A DNA stretch of 64,000 nt from an uncultured Lachnospiraceae bacterium (GTDB lineage Bacteria > Bacillota > Clostridia > Lachnospirales > Lachnospiraceae). The position numbers were made by a program, and so were the translations under genes. Position 1 is the first letter of the stretch, and every line of letters starts with the position of its first letter. The stretch lies in NCBI GenBank assembly GCA_947363565.1, contig CANAPP010000003.1:1-64000 (forward strand). The letters are read 5' to 3'. Shown here one piece after another: positions 16,894-25,476 of the stretch. The notes beneath the pieces were generated by a model, which ran no database searches, had not been told where the DNA came from, and saw only the letters and a program-made list of their open reading frames with translations.

Positions 16894-18120
16894 ATGGCGA
16901 AACCTAAATTAAGATTTCCTGAGTTTACGGATGAGTGGAAAGAATATAGAATAAGCGAAGTTTTTGATAGGGTTGCTAACCCTGTAATAGTTGAGAAAAA
17001 TAAATATTATAAGCAAATAGGAATACGCTCACATGGTAAAGGATTATTTTATAAAGAAGAAGTAACAGGTGAAGAATTAGGCAATAAAAGGGTATTTTGG
17101 ATAGAACCTGATTGCTTTGTTGTTAATATAGTATTTGCTTGGGAAAGGGCGGTCGCTAAATTAACAGAAGCAGAAAGAGGAATGATTGCATCGCATAGAT
17201 TTCCTATGTATAAGCCAAAAGATCAGGTATTAGATTTAGATTATATTACAGAGTATTTTATTACTTTTTATGGTCAAAAGATATTAATATTAGCATCACC
17301 TGGCGGAGCTGGAAGAAATAAAACATTGGGACAGGATGAGTTTTTAAAAAGTAGAATAAAGCTGCCATCTTATGTTGAACAGAAGAAGATAGCGGAATTT
17401 CTTTTTTCAATGGATGGTTTGATTCAAGTGTTGGAAGAAGAAGTTGCAGTCTTAGAAGAACAAAAAAAAGGTACAATGCAGAAACTTTTTAATCGTGAAG
17501 TAAGATTCAAAGCAGATGATGGGAGTGAGTATCCTGAGTGGAAGAATAAAAAGTTATTAGAGTTATGCGATTTGATTATGGATGGGGATTGGATAGAATC
17601 AGATGATCAAAGCGAATCGGGAATACGTTTAATACAAACAGGTAATATTGGGCTAGGTATTTTTCATGATAAAAGAAATAGGGCAAAATATATTTCAGAA
17701 GAAACTTTCAATAGATTACACTGTAAAGAAGTTCTTATAGGAGATATTTTAGTTTCGCGATTGCCAGATCCTGCGGGAAGATGTTGTATCGTTCCAGATG
17801 TCTTGAACAGTAAAATGGTTACAGCGGTTGATTGTACAATTATACGCATAAACAAAAGCAATTTCCATAAATATGTTGCTCAATATATGGGATGTGAAAA
17901 ATATTTTTCTGATATTAGAAAAATGTTGGCAGGTGGAACGAGACAGAGAATAAGTAGGAAAAATTTAGAGCAAATTATAATTCCGACTCCTTGTTATAAA
18001 GAACAACAGAAAATAGCAGATTGTTTGATAGCATATGATGAAGCTATCCAGATTAAGAAAGAGAAGCTGGAGGTTTGGAAAGATATTAAAAAGGGATTAT
18101 TACAGCAGATGTTTGTGTAA
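16894..18120 (+). CDS. hsdS: Type I restriction enzyme, specificity subunit
   Basis: 408 residues, with a GGAGGT ribosome site. The structure is two target-recognition domains (about 5-155 and 215-365), each followed by a long conserved helix. The first helix region carries 'EQKKIAEFLFSMDGLIQVLEEEVAVLEEQKKG', shown here only as a landmark in parts, with 'QKKIAEF'. The second carries 'EQQKIADCLIAYDEAI'. The repeat of 'EQ-K-IA' plus coiled helix is diagnostic. Only one hsdS is seen, with no adjacent inverted half-genes or invertase, so phase variation by shuffling is not evident. Confidence 0.95.
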   Translation: MAKPKLRFPEFTDEWKEYRISEVFDRVANPVIVEKNKYYKQIGIRSHGKGLFYKEEVTGEELGNKRVFWIEPDCFVVNIVFAWERAVAKLTEAERGMIASHRFPMYKPKDQVLDLDYITEYFITFYGQKILILASPGGAGRNKTLGQDEFLKSRIKLPSYVEQKKIAEFLFSMDGLIQVLEEEVAVLEEQKKGTMQKLFNREVRFKADDGSEYPEWKNKKLLELCDLIMDGDWIESDDQSESGIRLIQTGNIGLGIFHDKRNRAKYISEETFNRLHCKEVLIGDILVSRLPDPAGRCCIVPDVLNSKMVTAVDCTIIRINKSNFHKYVAQYMGCEKYFSDIRKMLAGGTRQRISRKNLEQIIIPTPCYKEQQKIADCLIAYDEAIQIKKEKLEVWKDIKKGLLQQMFV

Positions 18121-18146
18121 GACCTTATATAATGGAGGAAAGATAA

Positions 18147-19232
18147 ATGGATATCACTAAAATGGGTGGTAGTAAAGCATATGTAAAATATTTTGCTATC
18201 GCGTCAAAAAATTATATTAATGTACCAATTAAAAATATAGATAAATTATATTTTGGTCATGGCTCAGAAGGTGGAGCGGGAACTTGGGGAAATGACCTCT
18301 TTCATTATTGTACGATAGATACATTAAAAAAGATTATGCAGAAAGATAAAGAGGAGAATATAGAAGCAAGATTACGATTTACCGATGTACGTTTTTTAAA
18401 TGATACAACAGAGTTCACAGAAGCAGTTAGATTGTTGAAAGATACAATAGAGAAAAAAGAAGGGAGCATAGATAAAGAACTATATGATATTTTAACTGAT
18501 GAAAAAATTTATGATGAATTGAAGGAGGATTTTCAACGTTATCCTTTTAGAAGAAAAATAGATGATAAGAGAGATATCAAGGATTGTATTAACCCTATAT
18601 GTAGAATTTATACTTGCTCTTTTTCTATGGAGTGTGATTTGCTTCCTATGTGGAATTATTATGCGCAGGGGGCAGGAGGCGTATCTATAAATTTTAATGG
18701 ATTAAAGGATTATATAAAAGTAAATGACGAAGATGATAGAAGAAGGAAAAGAGAAAAGGTAAAATTACTTTGGGGAAAAGTCTGGTATACAGAAGAGGAG
18801 AAAAAGAAATGTATTGAAGCACTTTTGGAAGATATTGCGGAACTTTTCTTAATGATTCCAGATAAATTGTGCAGAAAAGAGATGGTTCAGACTGACATTG
18901 TTAGTGCAATAAATAATATGCGAATTTTTATGAAGAATGAAAACTTTTCAACGGAAAAAGAGTATAGGGCGGTATTGATTGTTCCAGAGGATAGTATTCG
19001 AAGTGGAGAATTGCCAAAAAAGTATAAAGTTGGGCACTTTGACAGAGGAAATATTATTACTCCATATGTTGATGTACCATTTGCACCAAAATGTATTGAG
19101 TATATCGTAGTTGGTTCAGGGATGGTAGGAGATTTTTCTCTTATAAAATTAGGATTAAAAGATTGGTTGTTACAGCAAGGATTGACTGATATAGAAATTT
19201 ATCGGTCTAATGTGCCTATAAGAAAATATTAG
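18147..19232 (+). CDS. DUF2971 family protein
   Basis: 361 residues. Hallmarks of DUF2971 are present: 'HYCTIDTLKKI' at about 52-62, 'LRFTDVRFLNDTTEF' at about 76-90, 'TCSFSMECDLLPMWNYYA' at about 165-182, 'GGVSINF', and 'EKEYRAVL' near 280. The family's activity is not established; members occur often in defence islands and beside restriction genes. It lies 26 bases after hsdS with a GGAGG site and is probably the last gene of the operon. An intrinsic terminator follows at 19421. Confidence 0.8.
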   Translation: MDITKMGGSKAYVKYFAIASKNYINVPIKNIDKLYFGHGSEGGAGTWGNDLFHYCTIDTLKKIMQKDKEENIEARLRFTDVRFLNDTTEFTEAVRLLKDTIEKKEGSIDKELYDILTDEKIYDELKEDFQRYPFRRKIDDKRDIKDCINPICRIYTCSFSMECDLLPMWNYYAQGAGGVSINFNGLKDYIKVNDEDDRRRKREKVKLLWGKVWYTEEEKKKCIEALLEDIAELFLMIPDKLCRKEMVQTDIVSAINNMRIFMKNENFSTEKEYRAVLIVPEDSIRSGELPKKYKVGHFDRGNIITPYVDVPFAPKCIEYIVVGSGMVGDFSLIKLGLKDWLLQQGLTDIEIYRSNVPIRKY

Positions 19233-19618
19233 GTGCTATTTGTGGTTTTGGCAATTTATTAAGATGAAATATAAAAAGTTACTATAAAAAATTCTATGAT
19301 TAAAGCAGTGCTTGTTTATATAGAAAAATTTTAGATATAATTTCCGAGCGGTTCTTATTTTTAACCTTTATAGAAGTTTCTAGTTCGGAACCCCAGTGGG
19401 TTTATATATCAAAGCATTTAAAGGCATCAGGAGAAATCTTGGTGTCTTTTTTATTTGACCTGGGCAAGTCATAAAACTGCTTTGTTTTTTTGTGCACAAT
19501 TTCAAAGAAAGGCGGTGATTCCATTGCAGAATCTACGGTAGCTGTGCCTGAAACAGCAGATTGCAACTGAATATGGAACCTGATAAAAATTCAATCAAAG
19601 AAAAAGGAGACTTACACT
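19233..19618. other. 386-bp intergenic region
   Basis: It contains the terminator at 19421-19452, a GC-richer patch 'GTTCGGAACCCCAGTGGG' at about 19384, and the AAAGGAG ribosome site of the next gene. No ORF of convincing quality is seen. It marks the boundary between the restriction operon and the ArdC/exonuclease operon. Confidence 0.5.
19421..19452 (+). terminator. Intrinsic terminator after the type I R-M operon
   Basis: AAGGCATCAGG (19421-19431) pairs with CTTGGTGTCTT, with a few G-U pairs, around a 6-base loop. A T-rich run follows. Confidence 0.65.
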
Positions 19619-20623
19619 ATGAAAAATTCAATGAACAACGGAGCAGCGAACAACAATTCAAACAATGCAGGAGGAAGAATCATTATGACAAACGGAACGA
19701 TTAAAACAATGGAAGCATTTGCAGATACAGTAAAGAGCGTAATGGAGACTATCTATAGCGACGGCTACCGTATCAGTGTGGAGCCGATAACAAAGAACAA
19801 CGGTACACGCTTTACGAGGCTTGCTTTTTACAAAGAAGGAATGAACATCTCTCCCGCTGTTTATCTGGACGAGCTTTTTGAAGCGTACCAGAACGGCTTG
19901 ACAATGGAAGAGGTATGCACGAATGTGGAGATTATTTATGAGCAACATAAGCCAGAACAGGACTTTGACAGCACAATGCTTAGAGACTTTAATCAGGTAA
20001 AAGACGTGATATGTTTCAAACTGATAAATGCAGAGAAGAACAGGGAAATGCTATTTGACACACCTTATATCCCCTATCAAGACCTTGCAATCGTCTTTTA
20101 TGTTGTGGTAGCAAAGAACGAAAGCGGCACAGGTACAATGTTTATCAGAAATTCTCATATGGAGATGTGGGGAACTGATGTACATACACTCTATTCTATG
20201 GCTATGCAGAACACACAGCGTATTTTCAGAGGAAGAATACAGCCTATGGGAAGTGTGATAGCGGATATAATGGAAAGAAAGTTGGATGCAGAGGATTTCA
20301 ACGAATTTTATGATATGGCAGTAGATATGGAAGAAATAATGCCGATGTATATTGCGAGCAATTACGAGAAGCTCAACGGTGCAGCCGTTCTTTTGTATCC
20401 GAACCTCTTAAGGAATTTTGCGGAATGTATTGGTTGTGACTTCTATATCCTGCCATCTTCCATTCATGAAATTATTTTTCTGCCTGAATCGGCAGGGGTA
20501 GGTAGTGAGAGCTTAAAAATGTTGGTTCAGGATGTCAATGCTACAGAAGTTGATGATGAAGAAGTTTTATCCGATAATGTATATTTTTACAGCAGGGCAT
20601 ATGACCGTGTGGAAATGATGTAA
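19619..20623 (+). CDS. DUF5688 family protein
   Basis: 334 residues, ATG 19619 after AAAGGAGA. A low-complexity Asn-rich start (1-20) precedes the DUF5688 body: 'ITKNNGTRFTRLAFYKEGMNISPAVYLDELFEAYQNG', here cited as the region 58-95. The C-terminal part ('NGAAVLLYPNLL' and 'FYILPSSIHEIIFLP') fits the family as well. Function is unknown; the family recurs with DUF3848 and ArdC-like genes in Clostridia conjugative elements. It opens a plus-strand operon of accessory genes. Confidence 0.8.
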   Translation: MKNSMNNGAANNNSNNAGGRIIMTNGTIKTMEAFADTVKSVMETIYSDGYRISVEPITKNNGTRFTRLAFYKEGMNISPAVYLDELFEAYQNGLTMEEVCTNVEIIYEQHKPEQDFDSTMLRDFNQVKDVICFKLINAEKNREMLFDTPYIPYQDLAIVFYVVVAKNESGTGTMFIRNSHMEMWGTDVHTLYSMAMQNTQRIFRGRIQPMGSVIADIMERKLDAEDFNEFYDMAVDMEEIMPMYIASNYEKLNGAAVLLYPNLLRNFAECIGCDFYILPSSIHEIIFLPESAGVGSESLKMLVQDVNATEVDDEEVLSDNVYFYSRAYDRVEMM

Positions 20624-20677
20624 TCCGCAGAGGTCTTATTTTTTTGCCTATTTTTCAGAGAAAGGAGATGAAAAAAG

Positions 20678-20860
20678 ATGGAGAACTGTTTGCTGCAGGG
20701 GAGGTTTGTCACACCTGAAATGCCAGGGGTATGTGTGAAGTGCGCCCTGTACCTAAATACCTGTCTGCCAGTTATTGAGGGCGGCGGGTATCTGTCAAAC
20801 GCGGAGTGTGATATGGTTTATTGCGAATTTTGCCAATTTTATGAACAGTGCGGAGCGTAG
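20678..20860 (+). CDS. Small cysteine-rich protein, 60 aa
   Basis: ATG 20678 follows a GAAAGGAG site. There are eight cysteines in 60 residues, arranged as C-x-x-C near 19-22, then singly at 29 and 44, then C-x-x-C near 49-52 and a final Cys. This suggests a zinc-binding peptide. It is co-directional with the flanking genes at short spacing. A role as a DNA-binding or modulator peptide is only a guess. Confidence 0.65.
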   Translation: MENCLLQGRFVTPEMPGVCVKCALYLNTCLPVIEGGGYLSNAECDMVYCEFCQFYEQCGA

Positions 20861-20873
20861 AAAGGAGAATCTT

Positions 20874-21194
20874 ATGAGAGATAATGTTTTAAAACGGATG
20901 GAGCAGGAAGTAACGGATTATCGGGAGTATCTGGTGTCGGAGAAGCTGACAGCAGAGCAGATTATGGAAGAAGCCTATCAGCTTGTGGTAAAGCAGGGAT
21001 TGTATTATGTCTTTGCAAACCATAACTACGGCAAATTATCCCCAGAGGAATGGAGCTGGCTGAACCAGCAGGAACATATTGTTGATTACTTATATTCCTT
21101 ATGGATGGGGAACGGTATGGACTTAGCGGAGGAATTTGCTGAAATCATTTACAGCGAAATCAATCTTGATATGGAGGTACATACAAATGAATAA
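20874..21194 (+). CDS. DUF3848-like protein
   Basis: 106 residues from ATG 20874, chosen for the AAAGGAG eight bases upstream; the longer frame from 20775 overlaps the Cys-rich gene. The helical pattern 'EEAYQLVVKQGLYYVF', 'LSPEEW', 'DYLYSLWMGNG' fits DUF3848, a small all-helical family from Clostridia elements with no known function. Its 3' end overlaps the start of the ArdC-like gene by eight bases, indicating coupled translation. Confidence 0.65.
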   Translation: MRDNVLKRMEQEVTDYREYLVSEKLTAEQIMEEAYQLVVKQGLYYVFANHNYGKLSPEEWSWLNQQEHIVDYLYSLWMGNGMDLAEEFAEIIYSEINLDMEVHTNE

Positions 21195-22095
21195 GAAGAA
21201 TAAAAATCAGGAGAAAATACAAGCAGCCCTCACCCGTATTGAAGAAGGTTTGGACGCCATCAATACAGACGAGGACTGGCTGAAATACTTATCTTTTCAA
21301 TCTCAATTTTACAACTATTCTTTCAGAAATACAATGCTTATTTACATACAAAATCCAGAAGCGAGCTTCGTTAAGGGCTATCGAGCATGGAATCAGCTTG
21401 GACGGTATGTAAAGAAAGGGGCAAAGGGGCTGGCTATTCTAGCCCCCTACTACCGTAAAGTAGAGGATTTTAAGGAGCCTGAAAATAAATCAGAGTATCA
21501 GGATTCCGAAGGCGAGAAAGTGACAAGGAAAGTCATTTCTGGGTTCCGAGTAGCCTATGTTTTTGACATTGCTGACACGGACGGTTCAGACGAGTATTTA
21601 CCTGTTCTGGTAAAAGGGCTTGCTGGGAACAGTGAACAGGAGAAGGAGATTTACGAGAAGCTGAAAGCATTTATTTCTACGGAGCATCCAGTACAGGAAG
21701 TGACGGGAACTGCTTCAAAGGGCAGTTATAATCTGGAAACAGGAGTTATCTCTGTTCGGGCAGATGTGGAGTATTTGCAGAAAATCAAGACAATTCTCCA
21801 CGAGTACGCTCACAGTATTGATTTTGCCATGCATCCAGAGGAAGACGTTAGCAGGAACCGCAGGGAACTGATTGCGGAGAGCGTTGCGTTTGTGGTCAGT
21901 ATGCGTCTGGGGCTTGATACTAGCCGTTACAGCGTCAGCTATATTAAGAGCTGGCTGAAAGACAAGGATGAATTGAAAATCGTTGCAGACACTGTACAGA
22001 AGGTTGCTGCAAAGATTATCAACAGTTTAGCGGAGTCTTCGGATTCCGCTTTTTCTGATTTAAGGGAAGAAAGCGAGGATAAAGACAATGAGTAA
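21187..22095 (+). CDS. ArdC-like antirestriction protein, second copy
   Basis: 302 residues from ATG 21187 (GGAGG nine bases upstream). The ArdC N-domain is at 10-90 ('FYNYSFRNTMLIYIQNPEA', then 'YVKKGAKGLAIL'). The zinc motif HEYAH is at 205-209, with probable third ligand Glu231 in 'AES'. It is clearly paralogous to 2188-3096 on the other strand. The expected role is to protect the element during single-stranded entry. It overlaps the genes on both sides by 8 bases, so it belongs to a tight operon. Confidence 0.8.
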   Translation: MNKKNKNQEKIQAALTRIEEGLDAINTDEDWLKYLSFQSQFYNYSFRNTMLIYIQNPEASFVKGYRAWNQLGRYVKKGAKGLAILAPYYRKVEDFKEPENKSEYQDSEGEKVTRKVISGFRVAYVFDIADTDGSDEYLPVLVKGLAGNSEQEKEIYEKLKAFISTEHPVQEVTGTASKGSYNLETGVISVRADVEYLQKIKTILHEYAHSIDFAMHPEEDVSRNRRELIAESVAFVVSMRLGLDTSRYSVSYIKSWLKDKDELKIVADTVQKVAAKIINSLAESSDSAFSDLREESEDKDNE

Positions 22096-22714
22096 GGCAA
22101 GGAAATTAAAAGAAAATGTGAAGTTTGAGTGTGTGGATGTAATTGATATCATGGGGCGTGTTTTGGATGTGCATACAGAGCACTACAGGAGCGATTTTGG
22201 CATTGACAAGAAAATTCTATGGTCGGCATCGGTAAAGGGGGAACGAAAGGACAGGACTTATGTGTGGATGTGCAGGAAATCAGGAACATGGCTTTTACGA
22301 GAGCGTGATGTATATATCCGTGATACAAGGGAAAACAATACATTCCGCTACTATCTGGAACAGACATCAGAACCAGTGATTTTGTTGATTGTTGAGGTTA
22401 CAGGATATACAGCGCATACGGTGACTGGAAATATTTGTACGGTGGATTACAGAAAATATTACGACCACGTAATGAAGGAGCTGTTGCCAGTAGAGAGTAT
22501 TGTCTTGACCTATGAGGGCGGCAGTAAGATATTGGAGCCAGGAACGGCATTTGACGGTTATCCAGATTGCAGGTATGGGAAATTCCTTTCGTTTGAATAT
22601 CAGCCGCGCACAGATAAAAAACTGAAGGAAATCCTTTGGAACGAGCGGTATCGCCGTGACCATTTTGATAGTGGAGACGTAGATAGTCTTATGGAAACTT
22701 TATCATTGGTTTAA
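22088..22714 (+). CDS. Hypothetical protein, 208 aa
   Basis: It overlaps the ArdC-like gene by 8 bases. It is soluble and alpha/beta-looking, with 'YVWMCRKSGTWLLRERDVYIRD' in the middle and a charged C terminus. Not recognised; no catalytic motif is evident to me. The overlap with the antirestriction gene suggests co-regulation and a role in element establishment, which is an inference only. Confidence 0.65.
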   Translation: MSKARKLKENVKFECVDVIDIMGRVLDVHTEHYRSDFGIDKKILWSASVKGERKDRTYVWMCRKSGTWLLRERDVYIRDTRENNTFRYYLEQTSEPVILLIVEVTGYTAHTVTGNICTVDYRKYYDHVMKELLPVESIVLTYEGGSKILEPGTAFDGYPDCRYGKFLSFEYQPRTDKKLKEILWNERYRRDHFDSGDVDSLMETLSLV

Positions 22715-22790
22715 TAGAAATCTGATACAGAAATACGGGCGGGGGTACTACTCTCCTGCCCTTTTATCATTTTAAAGGAGGCAAAGACAT

Positions 22791-23726
22791 ATGAATGCAA
22801 ATATTTTAGTAGAGACAAAGGATTTATCAAGAGAAGAATGGCTTAAATATCGCAAACTGGGGATTGGAGGAAGTGATGTAGCTGCTATTTTAGGAATCAG
22901 CAAATGGATGTCACCGACTGCTTTATGGCTGATTAAGACAAATCAGACGGATGATATTGCAGAAGAAAATGAAGCTATGCAGTGGGGGAATATTATGGAG
23001 CCTGTTATCCGTAAGCATTTTGCGGAAGTGACGGGAAAGAAGGTAGTGGAAGTACACGCTATGTTACAGCATCCCAAATATCCATTTATGCTTGCGGATG
23101 TGGACGGAGTGACTACGGATGATAAAGGCAATCCAGCGATACTGGAAATCAAGACTGCCAGTGAATTTAAGCGGGGAGATTGGGAAGATGGTGTGCCAGC
23201 GTATTATGCGACACAGGTTCAGCACTATCTTTTTGTTACAGGCGTAAAGAAAGCCTATGTTGCGGTGCTGATTGGAGGCAATTCTTTCAAGGTTTTTGAA
23301 ATGGATGCAGACACGGAGATACGCAAGATGCTGGTTGCTGTGGAGAAAGATTTCTGGAACAAGGTGCAGCAAAAGATTCGTCCTGAAATAGATGGTTCAG
23401 ATGCGGCTAAGAGCCTGCTGGATAAGATTTATAAAGGCGGTAAAGAAGAACAGATTGTACTGCCAGAAGAAGCAATTGAGTATGTTGACCGTTATATTGA
23501 GGCATCCGCAGAGGAAGATAACGCAAAGGCGAAGAAACAGGATGCAGCGAACCATATTAAAGACATTATGGGTGATTACGATTCTGCAAAATGCCTAGGA
23601 CATACCATAAGCTGGAAACCTGTTACATCAGAGAGATTTGACAGCAAGGCGTTAAAGGCAGCGGAACCAGAGCTTTATGCGAAGTATGTGAAAACCAGCG
23701 TATCACGTAGATTTACATTAAAATAA
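22791..23726 (+). CDS. YqaJ-family viral recombinase / lambda-type exonuclease
   Basis: 311 residues with an AAAGGAGG site. The signature of the YqaJ/lambda-exonuclease fold is complete: 'YRKLGIGGSDVAAILGISKW' (about 20-40), 'WGNIMEPVIRKHFAE' (about 64-78), 'FMLADVDG' with the catalytic Asp (about 96-103), 'AILEIKTAS' giving Glu-x-Lys (about 113-121), and 'YYATQVQHYLFV'. It should degrade one strand 5'-3' to leave single-stranded DNA. It is immediately followed by a putative annealing protein, which makes a Red/RecET-like pair. Confidence 0.9.
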   Translation: MNANILVETKDLSREEWLKYRKLGIGGSDVAAILGISKWMSPTALWLIKTNQTDDIAEENEAMQWGNIMEPVIRKHFAEVTGKKVVEVHAMLQHPKYPFMLADVDGVTTDDKGNPAILEIKTASEFKRGDWEDGVPAYYATQVQHYLFVTGVKKAYVAVLIGGNSFKVFEMDADTEIRKMLVAVEKDFWNKVQQKIRPEIDGSDAAKSLLDKIYKGGKEEQIVLPEEAIEYVDRYIEASAEEDNAKAKKQDAANHIKDIMGDYDSAKCLGHTISWKPVTSERFDSKALKAAEPELYAKYVKTSVSRRFTLK

Positions 23727-23741
23727 CAGGAGGATTGCGAG

Positions 23742-24629
23742 ATGAATAAGAAGATTGATTTGAAAGCATTGTTAGAGAGCAAGATGGGAGAGATTGAGCC
23801 AGCAGAGGATTCCAGAACAGCCATAGAGGACGCAGAAATGAACGTACCTAAGAATCTTATGTTTGATGCGGAAAGTAGCGAATTTAAGCCAGAAACGAAG
23901 CCTGTAACGGCATCAGGGGCAAGGGGATTGACGGTCGAAGAAGCAAAGACTTTTAATGATGAAATGAACCGTTTTATTGAGAATGTCCTTGTGGCAGGAA
24001 CGGATTACGGCGTGATACCGCATTGCAATAAGCCTACGTTGCTAAAGAGCGGTGCTGAGAAGATTCTGAACTATCTGGGGCTGATTGCCAGAACGGAGAT
24101 AGTAAACCGTGTGGAGGATTACAATGTGGGCTTTTTCTCCTACGAGTGTAAGGTATATCTGATTGACTACAACGGTGTTGTCAAAGGTGAAGGAATCGGC
24201 ATCACTAATACCAGAGAGGGCAGGTATGCCAAGAGCAACGGTTACGCCGTCCAGAATACGGTGCTGAAAATGGCTAAGAAAAGAGCTTTGGTGGATGCTG
24301 CCTTGAATGTCGGGAATTTGTCAGCAAGGTTTACGCAGGATATGGAGGATTTGAAAGACCTGAATCCAGAGCCAGATAATAAGATTGGTAAGAATCCAGA
24401 GGACTTGAACCCGAAGACCGCAAAGCCAGTAGCAAAAGAGAAGCCAGCGACTAAGAAGCAGCTTACTCTTCTGGAAAAGTTGATGAAAGAGAGCAATTCG
24501 TCAGAAGTGGCTATGAACCGTTATGTCCAGAAAAACTATGGAATTGACGATTACCGCAAAATTAATACCCTTATGGCTTCAGAACTTATTGAGAAGTTCC
24601 AGACAGCAGCAAAGCAACAGCAGGCATAA
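23742..24629 (+). CDS. Putative single-strand annealing protein partner of the YqaJ exonuclease
   Basis: 295 residues, 15 bases after the exonuclease gene with an AGGAGG site. The core at about 80-205 ('GTDYGVIPHCNKPTLLKSGAEKIL', then 'VVKGEGIGITNTRE', then 'NTVLKMAKKRALVDAAL', cited in parts) is a family frequent in phages and elements beside YqaJ genes. The C-terminal 85 residues are Lys/Pro-rich and then helical. I infer a RecT/Rad52-like annealing role from this pairing; the fold itself is not proven by motif. Confidence 0.65.
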   Translation: MNKKIDLKALLESKMGEIEPAEDSRTAIEDAEMNVPKNLMFDAESSEFKPETKPVTASGARGLTVEEAKTFNDEMNRFIENVLVAGTDYGVIPHCNKPTLLKSGAEKILNYLGLIARTEIVNRVEDYNVGFFSYECKVYLIDYNGVVKGEGIGITNTREGRYAKSNGYAVQNTVLKMAKKRALVDAALNVGNLSARFTQDMEDLKDLNPEPDNKIGKNPEDLNPKTAKPVAKEKPATKKQLTLLEKLMKESNSSEVAMNRYVQKNYGIDDYRKINTLMASELIEKFQTAAKQQQA

Positions 24630-24941
24630 ACATATTTGATAATCAAGATATCCATAGTTGGTATCCCTCTTCCGAAAAGAAAGTAATATGATTGCACCTA
24701 TTATTTTAGATGATATTTGATTGGGATTGTCTATACTGGCATAGAAGATTTGGTAGACAACCACCAGAAGGAAGAACTTGCTTTTCTTTATTACAATTAA
24801 AGTTATTTCTCCGTAAAGTGTGCTTTCAGGTTACATTTTGTGAATCTGGGGGTGTATATAGTAAAATATAAGAAGTGTCGCTGTACGGGAGATATGTTTT
24901 GAATGTCTATCCTGATGTCTCAATGAAAGGAAGTGCTTTTT
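24630..24941. other. 312-bp intergenic region before an XRE regulator
   Basis: AT-rich, with no ORF of note. It probably carries the promoter of the downstream repressor-like gene. No strong terminator was recognised after the annealing-protein gene. Confidence 0.4.
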
Positions 24942-25433
24942 GTGGATAAGAATAATTTTAATCAGATAATAGCGGAGAACTTGAAGGATATCCGTATTGG
25001 TAAGGGATGGTCGCAGTCATTTGTTGCTAGTCAGTTAGGGATTGCACAGCGCACCATTTCAAGAGCAGAGTGTGGGGTGAAAGTATCACAGCGCACTTTA
25101 AAACTACTATGTGGATTTTACCAAGTGTCGATAGTTGCCCTGTATAATGAAGCTATGCAGGAGCCTCAAAAAAATGCCCAAGTCGTGCCTGATGATGTGG
25201 CGGTTGCCCTGTTGACCCGAAATTCTTTTATCCACGATTTGGAGCGGGAGGTAATCTTACGGTACACGGCAAACATCCAAAAAGAATCCTTGATGATGCG
25301 GGAAGATATTGAACGGATTCTGCCAGAAGTGTTATCGGTAAAGAAATCATACTCATTAATGGATATTATATCTGCCTGTATGTTCGTGAATCAAAAGACA
25401 ATAAGCAGGGTTCGTGATATGGCAACAGCATAA
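24942..25433 (+). CDS. XRE-family helix-turn-helix regulator
   Basis: 163 residues from GTG 24942; GTG 24933 is in frame but overlaps the AAAGGAAG ribosome site, so the second GTG is preferred. An HTH_3 domain lies at about 10-60 ('LKDIRIGKGWSQSFVASQLGIAQRTISRAECG' in parts). The C-terminal half is helical, perhaps for dimerisation. It faces a second XRE regulator across a shared terminator, an arrangement typical of element regulatory switches. Its targets are unknown. Confidence 0.75.
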   Translation: MDKNNFNQIIAENLKDIRIGKGWSQSFVASQLGIAQRTISRAECGVKVSQRTLKLLCGFYQVSIVALYNEAMQEPQKNAQVVPDDVAVALLTRNSFIHDLEREVILRYTANIQKESLMMREDIERILPEVLSVKKSYSLMDIISACMFVNQKTISRVRDMATA

Positions 25434-25440
25434 GTATTAT

Positions 25441-25476
25441 GAGGGTACAGATTTATTTGTCTGTACCCTCACTGTT
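25441..25476. terminator. Bidirectional terminator between convergent regulators
   Basis: GAGGGTACAGA (25441-25451) and TCTGTACCCTC (25460-25470) form a perfect 11-bp stem, followed by ACTGTTTTT. It overlaps the last codons of the minus-strand regulator. Confidence 0.8.

Noticed and set aside
16894..18120. Phase-variable hsdS by recombination
   Set aside because: Only one hsdS is present, with no inverted partial copies or invertase beside it; the tyrosine recombinase is 15 kb away.
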